A stretch of 47,143 bases of DNA from Planctomycetota bacterium (lineage in GTDB: Bacteria; Planctomycetota; JACOTG01): the NCBI GenBank assembly GCA_016178505.1, contig JACOTG010000105.1, positions 1 through 47,143 of the forward strand, given 5' to 3'. The first letter of the stretch is position 1. Each line of letters opens with the position of its first letter. The notes under the pieces were generated by a model. That model searched no databases. It saw only the letters and a program-made list of their open reading frames with translations, and was not told the origin of the DNA. The position numbers and the translations under genes are program-made. Positions 1 to 8,784 of this stretch are shown here, piece after piece.

Positions 1-1143
1 GGCGCCCGGCGGCAACGTCGCTCGCATGGTCCCGTCGGCCGCGAACACGAGCATGCCGAACGCTCCGTGCGGCGCGGCGGCGGACTTGTCGAGATTCCAC
101 GTCCCGGCGAGCTTCGCCATCGCATCGCGCTCGGGCGTCAGATCGCCAAACCGAAATGGGCGCACGATCTCGTTGATGCGCGGACCGAGGTCGCGGATCG
201 CGGCCGGTGTCGCAAAGCCGACCGCAACCATTCCAATCCCTTTGTCCGAGAGAACCGTGCGCGCTCGCGCCACGAGCCCGTGACCCGCGGCGTCGCTTCC
301 CGTGCTGGTGACGATCGTGCCCCGCAGATTACCGAGCGGATCCTCACGCGGCTTGTCGCGCGTCTCGCCGCGGAAACCGAGATCGGCGAGCAGCGCCGTC
401 GCGCGCGCGTACAGCGGATCGAACGAGTCGTAGAGCCCCGCGTGGACGAGCACGATTCCGCTCTCGACGCTCGAGACGAGGATCGCGTCGCCTTTCTCGA
501 CGTGCGAGACGCGCCACCGAGGGGGCGCCACGAACGAAACGGGGAACGGCTGGAGCGTCGGCGCGTGGAAGTCGATCGCCCGCGACACCTCGGAGTCGGC
601 GGCCGGCGAATCGGTCGAGCGAGCTGCGGGCGCGGGCGCGACGGGCGTCAGTCCCCTACCGGCTCTGTCAGCGACGAGATCGAGCCGTGAGCTTGCGTCA
701 GGCTCGCCCTGGATCGCGATCGTCACGAGCCACTCGCCGAGCACGGCGTGGACGAGGCGGACCGCCACGGTCTGATCCGTTTCCGGCAAATCGGCGTCGG
801 GTACGAAGTACGTCGCCGCCTCGACGAGGACCGTGCGCCCATCGAGGGGAAGCTCTCGCGTGAGAGAAACGGTCCAGCTCTTCAGCACGGTCCACGCTTC
901 CGCGCTCGCCGCGGCGGCAGTCTTCACGTCGGTTCCCGCTGCGATCGAATGCACGTGGATCGAAAGCCGAACGCCCTGGTCGTCGTCGAAGCACGCCTCC
1001 CATGGAGCGTCGGGCTCCTCGTGCTTCGTCCACGACCCGACGAGCCGCAGCTCGAATCGTCCTTTCGCGTCGTGGTAGTCGATCGGCGACGAATGCGGCT
1101 GCGCGACGACGAGGGTACTGACGAGCAGGAATGCAGCGACCAT
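1..1143 (-). CDS. Secreted protein of unknown function, 3' end cut by window edge
   Basis: Reading the minus strand from ATG at 1143 gives 381 codons with no stop before the window ends, so the C-terminus is missing. The first 15 or so residues (MVAAFLLVSTLVVAQ) look like a signal peptide, and AGAGG lies about 7 nt upstream of the ATG. The mature part is rich in Asp, Val and Arg and seems to hold two related halves of about 150 residues, each with alternating strands. I recognise no catalytic motif. It lies 125 nt downstream of the squalene-cyclase-fold gene on the same strand. Its leader carries an inverted repeat and a near-perfect direct repeat (1155-1231). Codon use is normal for the window. 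An exported beta-rich protein is the most that can be said. Confidence 0.7.
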   Translation of the reverse strand, partial: MVAAFLLVSTLVVAQPHSSPIDYHDAKGRFELRLVGSWTKHEEPDAPWEACFDDDQGVRLSIHVHSIAAGTDVKTAAAASAEAWTVLKSWTVSLTRELPLDGRTVLVEAATYFVPDADLPETDQTVAVRLVHAVLGEWLVTIAIQGEPDASSRLDLVADRAGRGLTPVAPAPAARSTDSPAADSEVSRAIDFHAPTLQPFPVSFVAPPRWRVSHVEKGDAILVSSVESGIVLVHAGLYDSFDPLYARATALLADLGFRGETRDKPREDPLGNLRGTIVTSTGSDAAGHGLVARARTVLSDKGIGMVAVGFATPAAIRDLGPRINEIVRPFRFGDLTPERDAMAKLAGTWNLDKSAAAPHGAFGMLVFAADGTMRATLPPGA

Positions 1144-1154
1144 CGGCGAACCTC

Positions 1155-1231
1155 TCGGGATGATGCGTCACGAACGCCCGACAGGAATGCGGAGATCGTT
1201 GGTCCACCTGTCGGGATGTTGCGTCACGAAC
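1155..1231. repeat. Direct and inverted repeats in the leader of the 1143 gene
   Basis: Two 21-bp copies at 1155-1175 and 1211-1231 match at 20 of 21 positions. Between them, CCCGACAGG (1177-1185) and CCTGTCGGG (1207-1215) form a perfect 9-bp inverted repeat with a 21-nt loop. Both lie in the predicted leader of the minus-strand gene starting at 1143. The element could be a duplicated operator or an RNA hairpin; the sequence alone does not decide. Confidence 0.6.
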
Positions 1232-1268
1232 ATCGACGATATTAGCCGTTGCGCGCCGGCCCGAGAAG

Positions 1269-2981
1269 TCACCGCCTCCTAGGTCGCTTCGTCCCCGCGA
1301 ACGCGTTCTCGTAACGGTAGTAGACCTCGAGCGTCAGCACGTTGATCGCCGTCGCATAAACGGGGCCGCCCGTCGCACTCCAGCGGTCGCCCACGAGCCA
1401 GGCACCGCGTCCGCAGTTCTTCTCTCCCTCTTGCAGCGCGAGCAGCGAGCTTTGCAGCGCGCGGTTCCAGCGATCCCAGTACTTGCCCGATCTGCGCGGA
1501 CTGTCCGGGCCGTCGAGCTGGTTCAACGCGAGCGTGCCGTAGTACCAGTAGTAGTAGTCGATCGATTGCTTGTTGCCCGACACCGTCGGCAGATCTTTCA
1601 CGAGCTGCTTCGCCGCGAGGTCGAAGAACGGGTCTTCGGGATCGTGCTCGACGAACGCTCGAATGCAGACACCGAGCGCGGACATCGTCGTGAAGTGGTA
1701 ATCGAACTCGTCGTGCGTGCCCGAGACCGTTCCGCCGGCGCCGTCGGCGTCGAGATATCCGACGAGTCCGTCACCGGCCGTCGCGAATCGCGTGAAAGCG
1801 AGCGCGCCGTCGAACGACTCGCGCGGCACGGTGAGCCCGCATAGCTCCGCCGATTTCAACGCCATCACCACCCAGCCCGTCACCGATGTGTCTGCATCGT
1901 GGAGATCTTTCGCGTATCGCGCCGCGTCGGTCGTCTCCGTGCGCCCGGCTTCGATCGCTTGTCGCGGGAGATAGCGCCAGCCCCACCGTCCGTCGCCTTT
2001 CGGGCTCGGCTTCTGCGCCGCGACGAGGAAATCGACGGCCTTCTGCGCGGAGTCGTGCAGCATGCGGTTCCCCGTGAGCCCGTACGCCTCGGCGAGCGCC
2101 ATCGTCGCGAGCGCCTCGTTGTAGAGGAACGGACCCTCGGCCGTGAACGAGCCGTCCGGCTTCTGCCGCTTCGTGAGCCAGCGGAGCCCGTTACTCACGA
2201 CCTCGCCCGCGACGTGCGGCTTGCCGCGCACGGTGTCGACGATCACGAGCTTCGACTGATTGCTGAAGCCCGCGCCGAGGAACGCGAGGATCGCGAGCGC
2301 CGTCACGCCTTCATCGGTTCGACTCGACAGCTCGTCGTCGCTGCCCGCGCAGGGACGCCCCGCATCGCAGCACTCGTGCAGCGACGCCACGCCCCACGAG
2401 CCGTCCTTGCCTTGGTGGCGGATGAGCCAGCGCAGTCCTTCGAGAACGGCCGCGTGAGTCTTCACGATGTCGCCGTTCGGCGTGCGGCCGCTGTCGGGAC
2501 CACCGTGACCATCCCCTCGGCCGGGAAACACTCCCGGTCCACGGCCGCGAGGTCCGCCGCCAACGCCCGTACCCATGGTGGGGCTCAAGGCGTGGCCCAG
2601 CGGATTCAAACTCGGCGGCAAGTCGTTCGGAGTGCCCACATCCTTCGTGTAGTCGGGCGGATCGTTCGACGGAGGGAGCGGAAACGGGTCGGTGATCGTG
2701 TCCGGCGCGACCTCGCCCTGAGCGTCCGTCGGAATCGCCGTCCGATCGATGAGCGGCTCGGGCTCCGGCGGCAGCTCCACGTCGGAGGGCGGATCCGTGT
2801 GGCGCAAGAAGCAGTCGATCCGTCCGCCCGAATCCGACGCCATGACGTTCCGGTGCATGTAGACGATGCTCAGCCCCGCGATGACGACGACGTGCACCGA
2901 GATCGAAATCACGAGCCACGGCGACCGTCGAACGGCGTTGCGTGCGAACGCGACGAGGCGAGCGAGCAGGTGTGTGGGCAT
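1269..2981 (-). CDS. Membrane-anchored prenyltransferase/squalene-oxidase-repeat protein
   Basis: 570 residues. One transmembrane segment at about 21-42 anchors the protein. It is followed by a Pro/Glu/Asp-rich linker (about 55-125) and a Gly/Arg-rich low-complexity stretch (about 135-165). From about residue 175 onward come repeated QxxDGSW-like motifs (HQGKDGSWG, RQKPDGSF) and alpha-helical repeats typical of the terpene-cyclase/prenyltransferase alpha-alpha barrel. I did not see the DxDD or DCTAE motif of a true squalene-hopene cyclase, so catalytic cyclisation is not supported. Proteins of this build are common in Planctomycetota and their role is unknown. The start at 2981 has GGAG 7 nt upstream. 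The gene follows the histidine kinase on the same strand after a 237-nt gap. Confidence 0.85.
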   Translation of the reverse strand: MPTHLLARLVAFARNAVRRSPWLVISISVHVVVIAGLSIVYMHRNVMASDSGGRIDCFLRHTDPPSDVELPPEPEPLIDRTAIPTDAQGEVAPDTITDPFPLPPSNDPPDYTKDVGTPNDLPPSLNPLGHALSPTMGTGVGGGPRGRGPGVFPGRGDGHGGPDSGRTPNGDIVKTHAAVLEGLRWLIRHQGKDGSWGVASLHECCDAGRPCAGSDDELSSRTDEGVTALAILAFLGAGFSNQSKLVIVDTVRGKPHVAGEVVSNGLRWLTKRQKPDGSFTAEGPFLYNEALATMALAEAYGLTGNRMLHDSAQKAVDFLVAAQKPSPKGDGRWGWRYLPRQAIEAGRTETTDAARYAKDLHDADTSVTGWVVMALKSAELCGLTVPRESFDGALAFTRFATAGDGLVGYLDADGAGGTVSGTHDEFDYHFTTMSALGVCIRAFVEHDPEDPFFDLAAKQLVKDLPTVSGNKQSIDYYYWYYGTLALNQLDGPDSPRRSGKYWDRWNRALQSSLLALQEGEKNCGRGAWLVGDRWSATGGPVYATAINVLTLEVYYRYENAFAGTKRPRRR

Positions 2982-3218
2982 GGAATCACTCCGAACGGGA
3001 GACCGTGGGCTTCGACGACTTCTAGATCAAATGGAGTGCCGCGGCGAGGATCCCGCGCGAACCCTCGAGATTCGCCGAGAACTCGACAGGTGAGGGGCGC
3101 GCGCCGACTCGATGCGTGGGGCAACTCGCCTCGGCCTCGGCGGCGTCGAGCGGTCGCAAGCCGCCGATCGCCTGCACGGCGACGCGCTTTCGGCGCTGGG
3201 GAGAAATGCCCCGCGTGA

Positions 3219-6146
3219 TCAAGCCGGCGCGGGGTCGGACGAAGAGAGCCGGCACCACCGATCGAGCGCGGCTTTGAGTTCGGGAGTTCGAAGCGGCTTC
3301 GGAATGTAGTCGTCCATGCCCGCGGCGAGACACTTCTCGCGGTCGCCTTCCAGCGCGCTCGCGGTCAGCGCGATGATCGGCGGGCGTCCCTCCACGCCGG
3401 CGTGCTCGCGGATCTGCCTCGTCGCCTCGAATCCATCCATCTCGGGCATTTGGCAGTCCATGAGAATCGCGTCGTAGCGGAGCCGCGCGGCGGCGGCAAC
3501 GGCTTCGTTTCCGTTCGCGACGACGTCGCACCGGAAGCCGAGCCGCGCGAGGAGCGCGACGGTGACCTTCTGGTTGACGACGTTGTCCTCGGCGAGAAGG
3601 ATCCGGCCCCGATTCGCGCCACCGATCCAAAGCGGCTTGGCGGGCGGCTTCGACGACCGTGCCGGCTTGTCCGGCGTGGGCGCCTTCGAAGAATGCCCGA
3701 GCGCGGCCACGATCTCGCTGAGCACTTGCGTGCGGTGAAACGGCTTTCGAAGGAGGCACGAGATGCCGGCGGCGTCGATCTCGGGAGAGACCGTCGGCGC
3801 GGCGATCGACGTTGCGAACGCGATGGCCGCCGAAACGTGGGCGTCGTCGCTCCGGATCTTACGGACGAGATCGACGGCGTCCTCACGTCCGGGAGTCTCG
3901 TCGATGACGATGAGATGGAACGGTCGGCTCCGGCGCTCCGCGACGAGTCGACGAGCTTCGACGGATCGCGCGACGCCGTCCACGCTCGCGCCCCACGAGC
4001 GAAGCCACATCTCGAGCGTCGTCCGGCTCTCACCGTCTCCGACCACGAGAAGCGTTCGCACGCCGTTGAGCGCGGCCGCCTGACACGAGTCGACGGCACC
4101 GGTCTGCTCCAGCCACACGGTGAACCAGAACGTGCTGCCGGCTTCCTTGCGGCACTCGACGCCGATCTCTCCTCCCATCAACTCGACGAGGCGCTTGCTG
4201 ATCGCGAGACCGAGTCCCGTCCCGCCGAACTGACGAGTCCTCGATCCGTCTCCCTGCAAGAACGCTTCGAACAGCCGATCCTTCGAGCTGGGATCGATGC
4301 CAATCCCCGTGTCGTGGACCTCGAATCGGACTTGCGTCTCGGTCGTCGTGTGCCCGGCGCGCCGCACGTGAACGTCCACTTCGCCCGCGGGCGTGAACTT
4401 CAACGCGTTGCCCACGAGATTGAGGAGCACTTGGCGCAGTCGACCCGGATCGCCGATCACTCGCTTCGGAACGTCGGAATCGATCCGGCAACGAAGCACG
4501 AGACCTTTTCGGCGCGCCGTTTCCGCAAGCATTTCGACGACGTTTGCGGTGACGGAAACGAGGTCGAACTGGCTGCGGTCCAGGGTCAGGTTTCCGGCCT
4601 CCGCCTTCGAGAAATCGAGAATGTCGTTGATCACGACGAGCAACGCTTCGGCACTCGAGTGAACGGTATCGGCGTAGTCGCGCTGCTCGTCCGTGAGGTT
4701 GGTGTCCATGAGAAGGTCGGTCATTCCGATGATGCCGTTCATGGGCGTTCGGATCTCGTGGCTCATCGTCGCGAGGAACTCGGACTTCGCCCGGCTCCCG
4801 GCTTCGGCGGCCTCCTTGGATCGGATCAGCTCGGTCTCCACCTGCACGCGGGCCGTGACGTCCTCGACCGTGCCGATGTAGCCCGTGATCGCGTCGCCGT
4901 CGCGAATCGCCGCCGCCTTGCTGCTCACCCAAACGATCGCGCCGTCGGGCCGGACATATCGATGGACGCTCTCGTAGGATCGACCGCTCGCCACGCAGTC
5001 GCGCCACCGGCCGACGACTCGCTCGCGATCGTCGGGATGGATCGCCTCCCTGAATTCGCCGGCGCGCGGCGAATCCATCGCGACGCCAGTGATGCGTTCG
5101 AATACGGGATTGACGTAGACGTTGGCGCCCTGCGCGTCGGTGACGAAGATGCCGACCGGCGACGCATCGTTCATCGCCAGGAGTTCGGCCTGTTTTGCGC
5201 GAAGCAGCTTCTCCGCTGCGTCTCGCTCGCGCCCGTGCTGTCGCAAGCGATCGTTCAGTGCGCGAATCTCGAAGTCGCGCGCCTCCACGGTTTCTTCGAC
5301 GCGCATCGTACGCCCGGTCGCAACGAGAAGAAGCGCGCCGAGCAAGGCGGCACAGGCATGTCCCGTGACGAGAATGCCCCAAGCGACCCACGAGTGATTC
5401 GAAGCGACCGACTCGGATGAGAGCGACGACGTCGGCGGCCAGTGGCGAGCGGCGGCGAGCATCATCACGATCGCCACGACGAACGCAAACGCTACCGCGA
5501 CCGGAACGCACACGGTCACCGCTCGCCGGACCGCGGCCTCGCGCGGTTTCCCGACCCACGTCGTGACGAGCGGCGCGAAAACGCCGATTCCGAGGACGTT
5601 GCCGAGCCACCACGTCGATCCGCGCGACAGGACGTCGCTCTCATGGACGAATCCACCAAGGAGCAGAGCGGTCACGCTGATCAGCGCGCCGACGATGCAG
5701 CTCGCCGGAGCGCATATCGCCAGGAATCGCGAAACGTCCTTCTCGTGGGCGAGCGGATTGGGGAAGCGAACGCAGCGATGGCCGAGCGACCATCCCAGCC
5801 CAGCCTGAAGCGTCGCGCCGACGCCGAGCCCCGCCGCGACCGTCACTGCCTGAAGCGTCGATTGAGCGCCGCCGACGTGGAGCAGATCGCAGACGTGGAC
5901 GATAAACGAGCCGACGAAGACTCCGGGCCAGACGCGCGGACCGGCGACCCACATCGCCGCGAGAGCGATTCCCGCGGCCGGCCACACGGCCATCGGGCAT
6001 CCCACGGAAGCGGAGAGGAGGAGCCCGACCCATCCGGCGAACGCGCACGCGCCCGCGACGAGGGCCCCTTCGAGGATCCGCATCAGCGGCGATCGAGGCG
6101 CCGCTTCACCCATTCTTCGTCCCATTGGTTCCACGATCGAATTCAT
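3219..6146 (-). CDS. Hybrid sensor histidine kinase, MASE1-PAS-HisKA-HATPase-REC-REC
   Basis: 975 residues from the ATG at 6146. A hydrophobic MASE1-like sensor with about eight membrane helices spans about 25-280, followed by a short coiled coil and a PAS/PAC domain (about 320-435). The dimerisation/phosphotransfer domain has His463 in [11 protein letters not shown]. The ATPase domain shows the N box (NLVGNALKF), G1 (DTGIGI) and G2 (GGTGLGL). Two receiver domains follow. The first is divergent but keeps Asp749 and a Lys-Pro near 801; the second is canonical (Asp897, Lys950). There is no Hpt domain, so phosphate must pass to a separate Hpt protein or the output is internal. The start is uncertain: a TTG at 6230 adds 28 residues without membrane character, and ATGs at 6125 and 6113 are also possible; none has a strong ribosome-binding site. 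It is divergent from the Lgt-like operon. Confidence 0.9.
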   Translation of the reverse strand: MNSIVEPMGRRMGEAAPRSPLMRILEGALVAGACAFAGWVGLLLSASVGCPMAVWPAAGIALAAMWVAGPRVWPGVFVGSFIVHVCDLLHVGGAQSTLQAVTVAAGLGVGATLQAGLGWSLGHRCVRFPNPLAHEKDVSRFLAICAPASCIVGALISVTALLLGGFVHESDVLSRGSTWWLGNVLGIGVFAPLVTTWVGKPREAAVRRAVTVCVPVAVAFAFVVAIVMMLAAARHWPPTSSLSSESVASNHSWVAWGILVTGHACAALLGALLLVATGRTMRVEETVEARDFEIRALNDRLRQHGRERDAAEKLLRAKQAELLAMNDASPVGIFVTDAQGANVYVNPVFERITGVAMDSPRAGEFREAIHPDDRERVVGRWRDCVASGRSYESVHRYVRPDGAIVWVSSKAAAIRDGDAITGYIGTVEDVTARVQVETELIRSKEAAEAGSRAKSEFLATMSHEIRTPMNGIIGMTDLLMDTNLTDEQRDYADTVHSSAEALLVVINDILDFSKAEAGNLTLDRSQFDLVSVTANVVEMLAETARRKGLVLRCRIDSDVPKRVIGDPGRLRQVLLNLVGNALKFTPAGEVDVHVRRAGHTTTETQVRFEVHDTGIGIDPSSKDRLFEAFLQGDGSRTRQFGGTGLGLAISKRLVELMGGEIGVECRKEAGSTFWFTVWLEQTGAVDSCQAAALNGVRTLLVVGDGESRTTLEMWLRSWGASVDGVARSVEARRLVAERRSRPFHLIVIDETPGREDAVDLVRKIRSDDAHVSAAIAFATSIAAPTVSPEIDAAGISCLLRKPFHRTQVLSEIVAALGHSSKAPTPDKPARSSKPPAKPLWIGGANRGRILLAEDNVVNQKVTVALLARLGFRCDVVANGNEAVAAAARLRYDAILMDCQMPEMDGFEATRQIREHAGVEGRPPIIALTASALEGDREKCLAAGMDDYIPKPLRTPELKAALDRWCRLSSSDPAPA

Positions 6147-6250
6147 CGGCGAGTTCGGCGACGCCGGATTAGAAAAAACGACGCGGGGCGCGGGGACTCC
6201 CGCCTTGTCCTTCGACGCCACGGGGCGCAAACTCGCGATCTGCCTGTCGA

Positions 6251-6265
6251 AGGAGGTGGCCTCTG
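6251..6265 (+). promoter_or_regulatory. Strong Shine-Dalgarno deciding a CTG start
   Basis: AGGAGG at 6251-6256 stands 6 nt before CTG at 6263, in frame with the Lgt-like protein. No ATG, GTG or TTG lies near it in this frame. The next in-frame candidate, GTG at 6317, has no ribosome-binding site and would cut into the first membrane segment. The spacing argues for a rare CTG start. Confidence 0.6.
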
Positions 6266-7024
6266 ATCTTTCCCGTCGTCTTTCGCGTCGGTCCGATCGC
6301 GCTGCACGCCCATTGGGTGTTCGAAGCGCTCGCGTACCTCGTCGGGTTTCGGCTCTACGTGACGATGCGCCGAAGATCGATCGATCCGATCCCGACGTCG
6401 ACGCGTTGGACGGTCATTGCGGCCGCGATCGTGGGCGCCGCGATCGGCTCCAAGATCCTCGTTTGGCTCGAGGACCCGGCGATCACGTGGGCGCACCGCA
6501 CGGACCCGATCTTCCTCATGGGCGGCAAGTCGATCGTCGGCGGCCTCCTCGGAGGGCTCGCCGCGGTCGAGATCGTGAAGCGACGGATCGGCGAGACGCG
6601 GTCGACCGGCGATCTCTTCGTGCTGCCGCTGTGCGTCGCCATGGCCATCGGCCGCATCGGCTGCTTCCTCACCGGGCTCGACGACGCCACCATCGGCGGC
6701 GCGACGTCGCTGCCGTGGGGCATCGATTTCGGAGACGGCGTGCGCCGCCATCCGCTGCCGCTCTACGAGATCGTCGCGCTCGCAGCAATCGCCGCGTGGT
6801 GCGCGCTTCCGCAGCGCAAGCCCGGCGACGCGTTCAAACGATTCCTCGCTCTCTACCTCGCGTTTCGACTCGGCGTCGAGTTCCTGAAGCCCGGCCGAGG
6901 CTTCTACCTCGGGCTGTCGGGAATCCAACTCGCATGCATTGGGGGCCTCGCTGCAGGAGCACGACACTGGCCGCGGGTGTTCGGGGCAGCCGGCGGCGCG
7001 GAGGCGCTCGCGCATGGCCGATAG
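6263..7024 (+). CDS. Divergent prolipoprotein diacylglyceryl transferase (Lgt)-like membrane protein
   Basis: 253 residues if started at CTG 6263 (see the ribosome-binding site entry). It is a polytopic inner-membrane protein with six or seven hydrophobic segments and Lgt landmarks in order: an N-terminal FRVGPIALHAHW segment, GGKSIVGGLLGG, GRIGCF, and HPLPLYE. Lgt moves a diacylglyceryl group from phosphatidylglycerol to the lipobox cysteine of prolipoproteins. Here the signature loop usually read as GRIGNFxNGE or GRIGCFxNGCC is GRIGCFLTGLDDA, and the Tyr-Gly of the first helix is replaced by His-Trp. It may therefore be a paralogue with another lipid or acceptor. The last 11 nt overlap the radical SAM gene, so the two are translationally coupled. 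It is a family member with high confidence; the exact reaction is uncertain. Confidence 0.8.
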   Translation: MIFPVVFRVGPIALHAHWVFEALAYLVGFRLYVTMRRRSIDPIPTSTRWTVIAAAIVGAAIGSKILVWLEDPAITWAHRTDPIFLMGGKSIVGGLLGGLAAVEIVKRRIGETRSTGDLFVLPLCVAMAIGRIGCFLTGLDDATIGGATSLPWGIDFGDGVRRHPLPLYEIVALAAIAAWCALPQRKPGDAFKRFLALYLAFRLGVEFLKPGRGFYLGLSGIQLACIGGLAAGARHWPRVFGAAGGAEALAHGR

Positions 7025-8441
7025 AGTCCGCCCCTACCTCTTCTATGACGTCGTCGTGTCGATTTGCGGAACGTGCTTTCGTCGCGTCGAGGGCAAGCTC
7101 CTCATCGCCGACGACCGCGTCTACATGTCGAAGCGCTGTCCCGAGCACGGCGAAGAGCGCGTGCTCGTCGCGGACGACGCCGAGTACTGGCGCCGCTCGC
7201 GCGAGGTCTTCATCAAGCCGCCCGAACAACCGAACCACTTCAACACCGAGACGCGCTGGGGCTGTCCGTACGACTGCGGGCTATGCCCGAGCCACGAGCA
7301 GCACTCGTGCCTGACGCTCGTCGAGGTCACCGATCACTGCAACTTGCGCTGCCCGGTCTGCTATTCGTCGAGCGGACCGGAGCGGCCCGCGTATCGCAGC
7401 CTCGCGACGATCGAGCGCATGCTCGACGCGATCGTCGCGAACGAGCGCGAGCCCGACGTCGTGCAGATCTCCGGCGGCGAGCCAACGCTGCACCCCGAGT
7501 TCTTCGCAATCCTCGACGCCGCGCGCCGCCGGCCGATCAAGCACCTCATGGTGAACACAAATGGCGTGAGACTCGCCAGCGATCCGGCTTTCGTCGAGCA
7601 GCTCGCGAGCTACCGTCGCGGGTTCGAGGTCTATCTGCAGTTCGATTCGCTCGAGCGCGAGGCTCTCTTGAAGTTGCGCGGCGCCGATCTGCGGTCCGTT
7701 CGCGAGCGCGCGCTCGCGGCGCTCGACGAGCACGAGATCTCGACGACGCTCGTCGTCACCGTGATGCGCGGCGTGAACGATTCCGAGGTCGGGCGCATCG
7801 TGGAGTTCGCGGCGTCGCGCCGCTGTGTACGCGGCGTCACTTTTCAGCCCGTGCAGTCCGCGGGCCGCCTCGACGGTTTCGACCCCGCGCGCGACCGCCT
7901 CACTCTCACGGAAGTTCGCCGGAGGATCCTCGAGCAGACGTCGATCTTCCGCCCCGAAGACGTGATCCCCGTGCCGTGTCATCCCGACGGGATCGCGATG
8001 GCCTACGCTCTCAAGATCAACGGCTCGCTGGTGCCGCTCACCGGCCTCGTGCCTCCGGAAGTCCTCGTCGACGGCGGGCGCAACACCATCGTCTACGAGC
8101 AGGACGCGACGATTCGCGACCGCCTCTTCCGGCTCTTCTCGACGAACCACTCGCCCGACTCGGCCGGTCACAGCCTGCGCGATCTTCTCTGCTGCCTGCC
8201 GCACGTCGACGCTCCGCAGTCGCTCCGGTACGAGGACGTGTTCCGCGTGCTCGTCATGCAATTCATCGACGCGCACTCGTTCGACCTGCGCGCGATCAAG
8301 AAGACGTGCGTCCACATCGCGCACCCGGACGGCCGCATCATTCCGTTCGACACGTTCAACCTCTTCTATCGCGACGACCTCGAGACGACGCGCCTCACAC
8401 CGCTGCGGCGCGACGCCGAGGCAAGAGCAGGGGTGGTGTGA
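7014..8441 (+). CDS. Radical SAM protein of the MJ0619/tetraether synthase (COG1964) type
   Basis: 475 residues. The radical SAM cluster motif CNLRCPVC gives Cys109, Cys113 and Cys116, followed by the SAM-binding QISGGEPTLHPEF. The N-terminus carries the extra cysteines typical of this subfamily: Cys18, Cys21 and Cys42, and the block GCPYDCGLCPSHEQHSC (Cys84, 88, 91, 99). These suggest auxiliary iron-sulfur clusters or a metal site. Characterised relatives include MJ0619, a pterin methylating enzyme, and archaeal Tes, which joins lipid tails to make tetraethers. The substrate here cannot be read from sequence. GGAGG lies 9 nt before ATG 7014. The gene overlaps the Lgt-like gene by 11 nt and touches the next gene in TGATG, so the trio forms one translation unit. 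A lipid substrate is inferred from the context. Confidence 0.85.
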   Translation: MADRVRPYLFYDVVVSICGTCFRRVEGKLLIADDRVYMSKRCPEHGEERVLVADDAEYWRRSREVFIKPPEQPNHFNTETRWGCPYDCGLCPSHEQHSCLTLVEVTDHCNLRCPVCYSSSGPERPAYRSLATIERMLDAIVANEREPDVVQISGGEPTLHPEFFAILDAARRRPIKHLMVNTNGVRLASDPAFVEQLASYRRGFEVYLQFDSLEREALLKLRGADLRSVRERALAALDEHEISTTLVVTVMRGVNDSEVGRIVEFAASRRCVRGVTFQPVQSAGRLDGFDPARDRLTLTEVRRRILEQTSIFRPEDVIPVPCHPDGIAMAYALKINGSLVPLTGLVPPEVLVDGGRNTIVYEQDATIRDRLFRLFSTNHSPDSAGHSLRDLLCCLPHVDAPQSLRYEDVFRVLVMQFIDAHSFDLRAIKKTCVHIAHPDGRIIPFDTFNLFYRDDLETTRLTPLRRDAEARAGVV

Positions 8442-8746
8442 TGGACACATCCGCGGATTCGTCCTCGGTTGCGACCGGGGTCGGGACGGTGTTCGCGCTG
8501 CACCTGATCCAAGTGCCGTTCTTGATCTGCTGCAGCATCATCGGATTCCAGGCGGGGATGGTCGCTCCCTTGCTGATCGGCGCATCGCAGTTCGTCTACG
8601 TCGGCCCGGCACTCTCGATCGCGGGCCGGAAGGGGTGGCGGAACGCAGTTCGCGGCATGTGGATCGGCGCCGGCGTCACGTTCCTACTGAACGCCGCGTG
8701 CTGGGGACTCGTGCTGGCCTCGTTTGGGCGCGGCTATCTCTTCTGA
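8441..8746 (+). CDS. Small membrane protein coupled to the radical SAM gene
   Basis: 101 residues, starting at the ATG that shares one base with the stop of the radical SAM gene (TGATG at 8439-8443). The protein is almost entirely hydrophobic, with three likely membrane helices at about 12-38, 41-62 and 73-95, separated by a basic loop (GRKGWRN). I do not recognise a family. Its position as third gene in a coupled unit with an Lgt-like enzyme and a radical SAM protein suggests a membrane partner or lipid-handling subunit. That role is inference. The short length and lack of polar active-site residues argue against it being an enzyme by itself. Confidence 0.75.
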   Translation: MDTSADSSSVATGVGTVFALHLIQVPFLICCSIIGFQAGMVAPLLIGASQFVYVGPALSIAGRKGWRNAVRGMWIGAGVTFLLNAACWGLVLASFGRGYLF

Positions 8747-8784
8747 CGGCGAAGTTCATTTCCCACTCGATGTCGCGTTCGAAA

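Noticed and set aside
3402..5420. Long open frame antisense to the MASE1 histidine kinase
   Set aside because: Composition is Arg/Asp/His-rich without motifs, as expected opposite a GC-rich gene; the kinase on the other strand has full domain structure.
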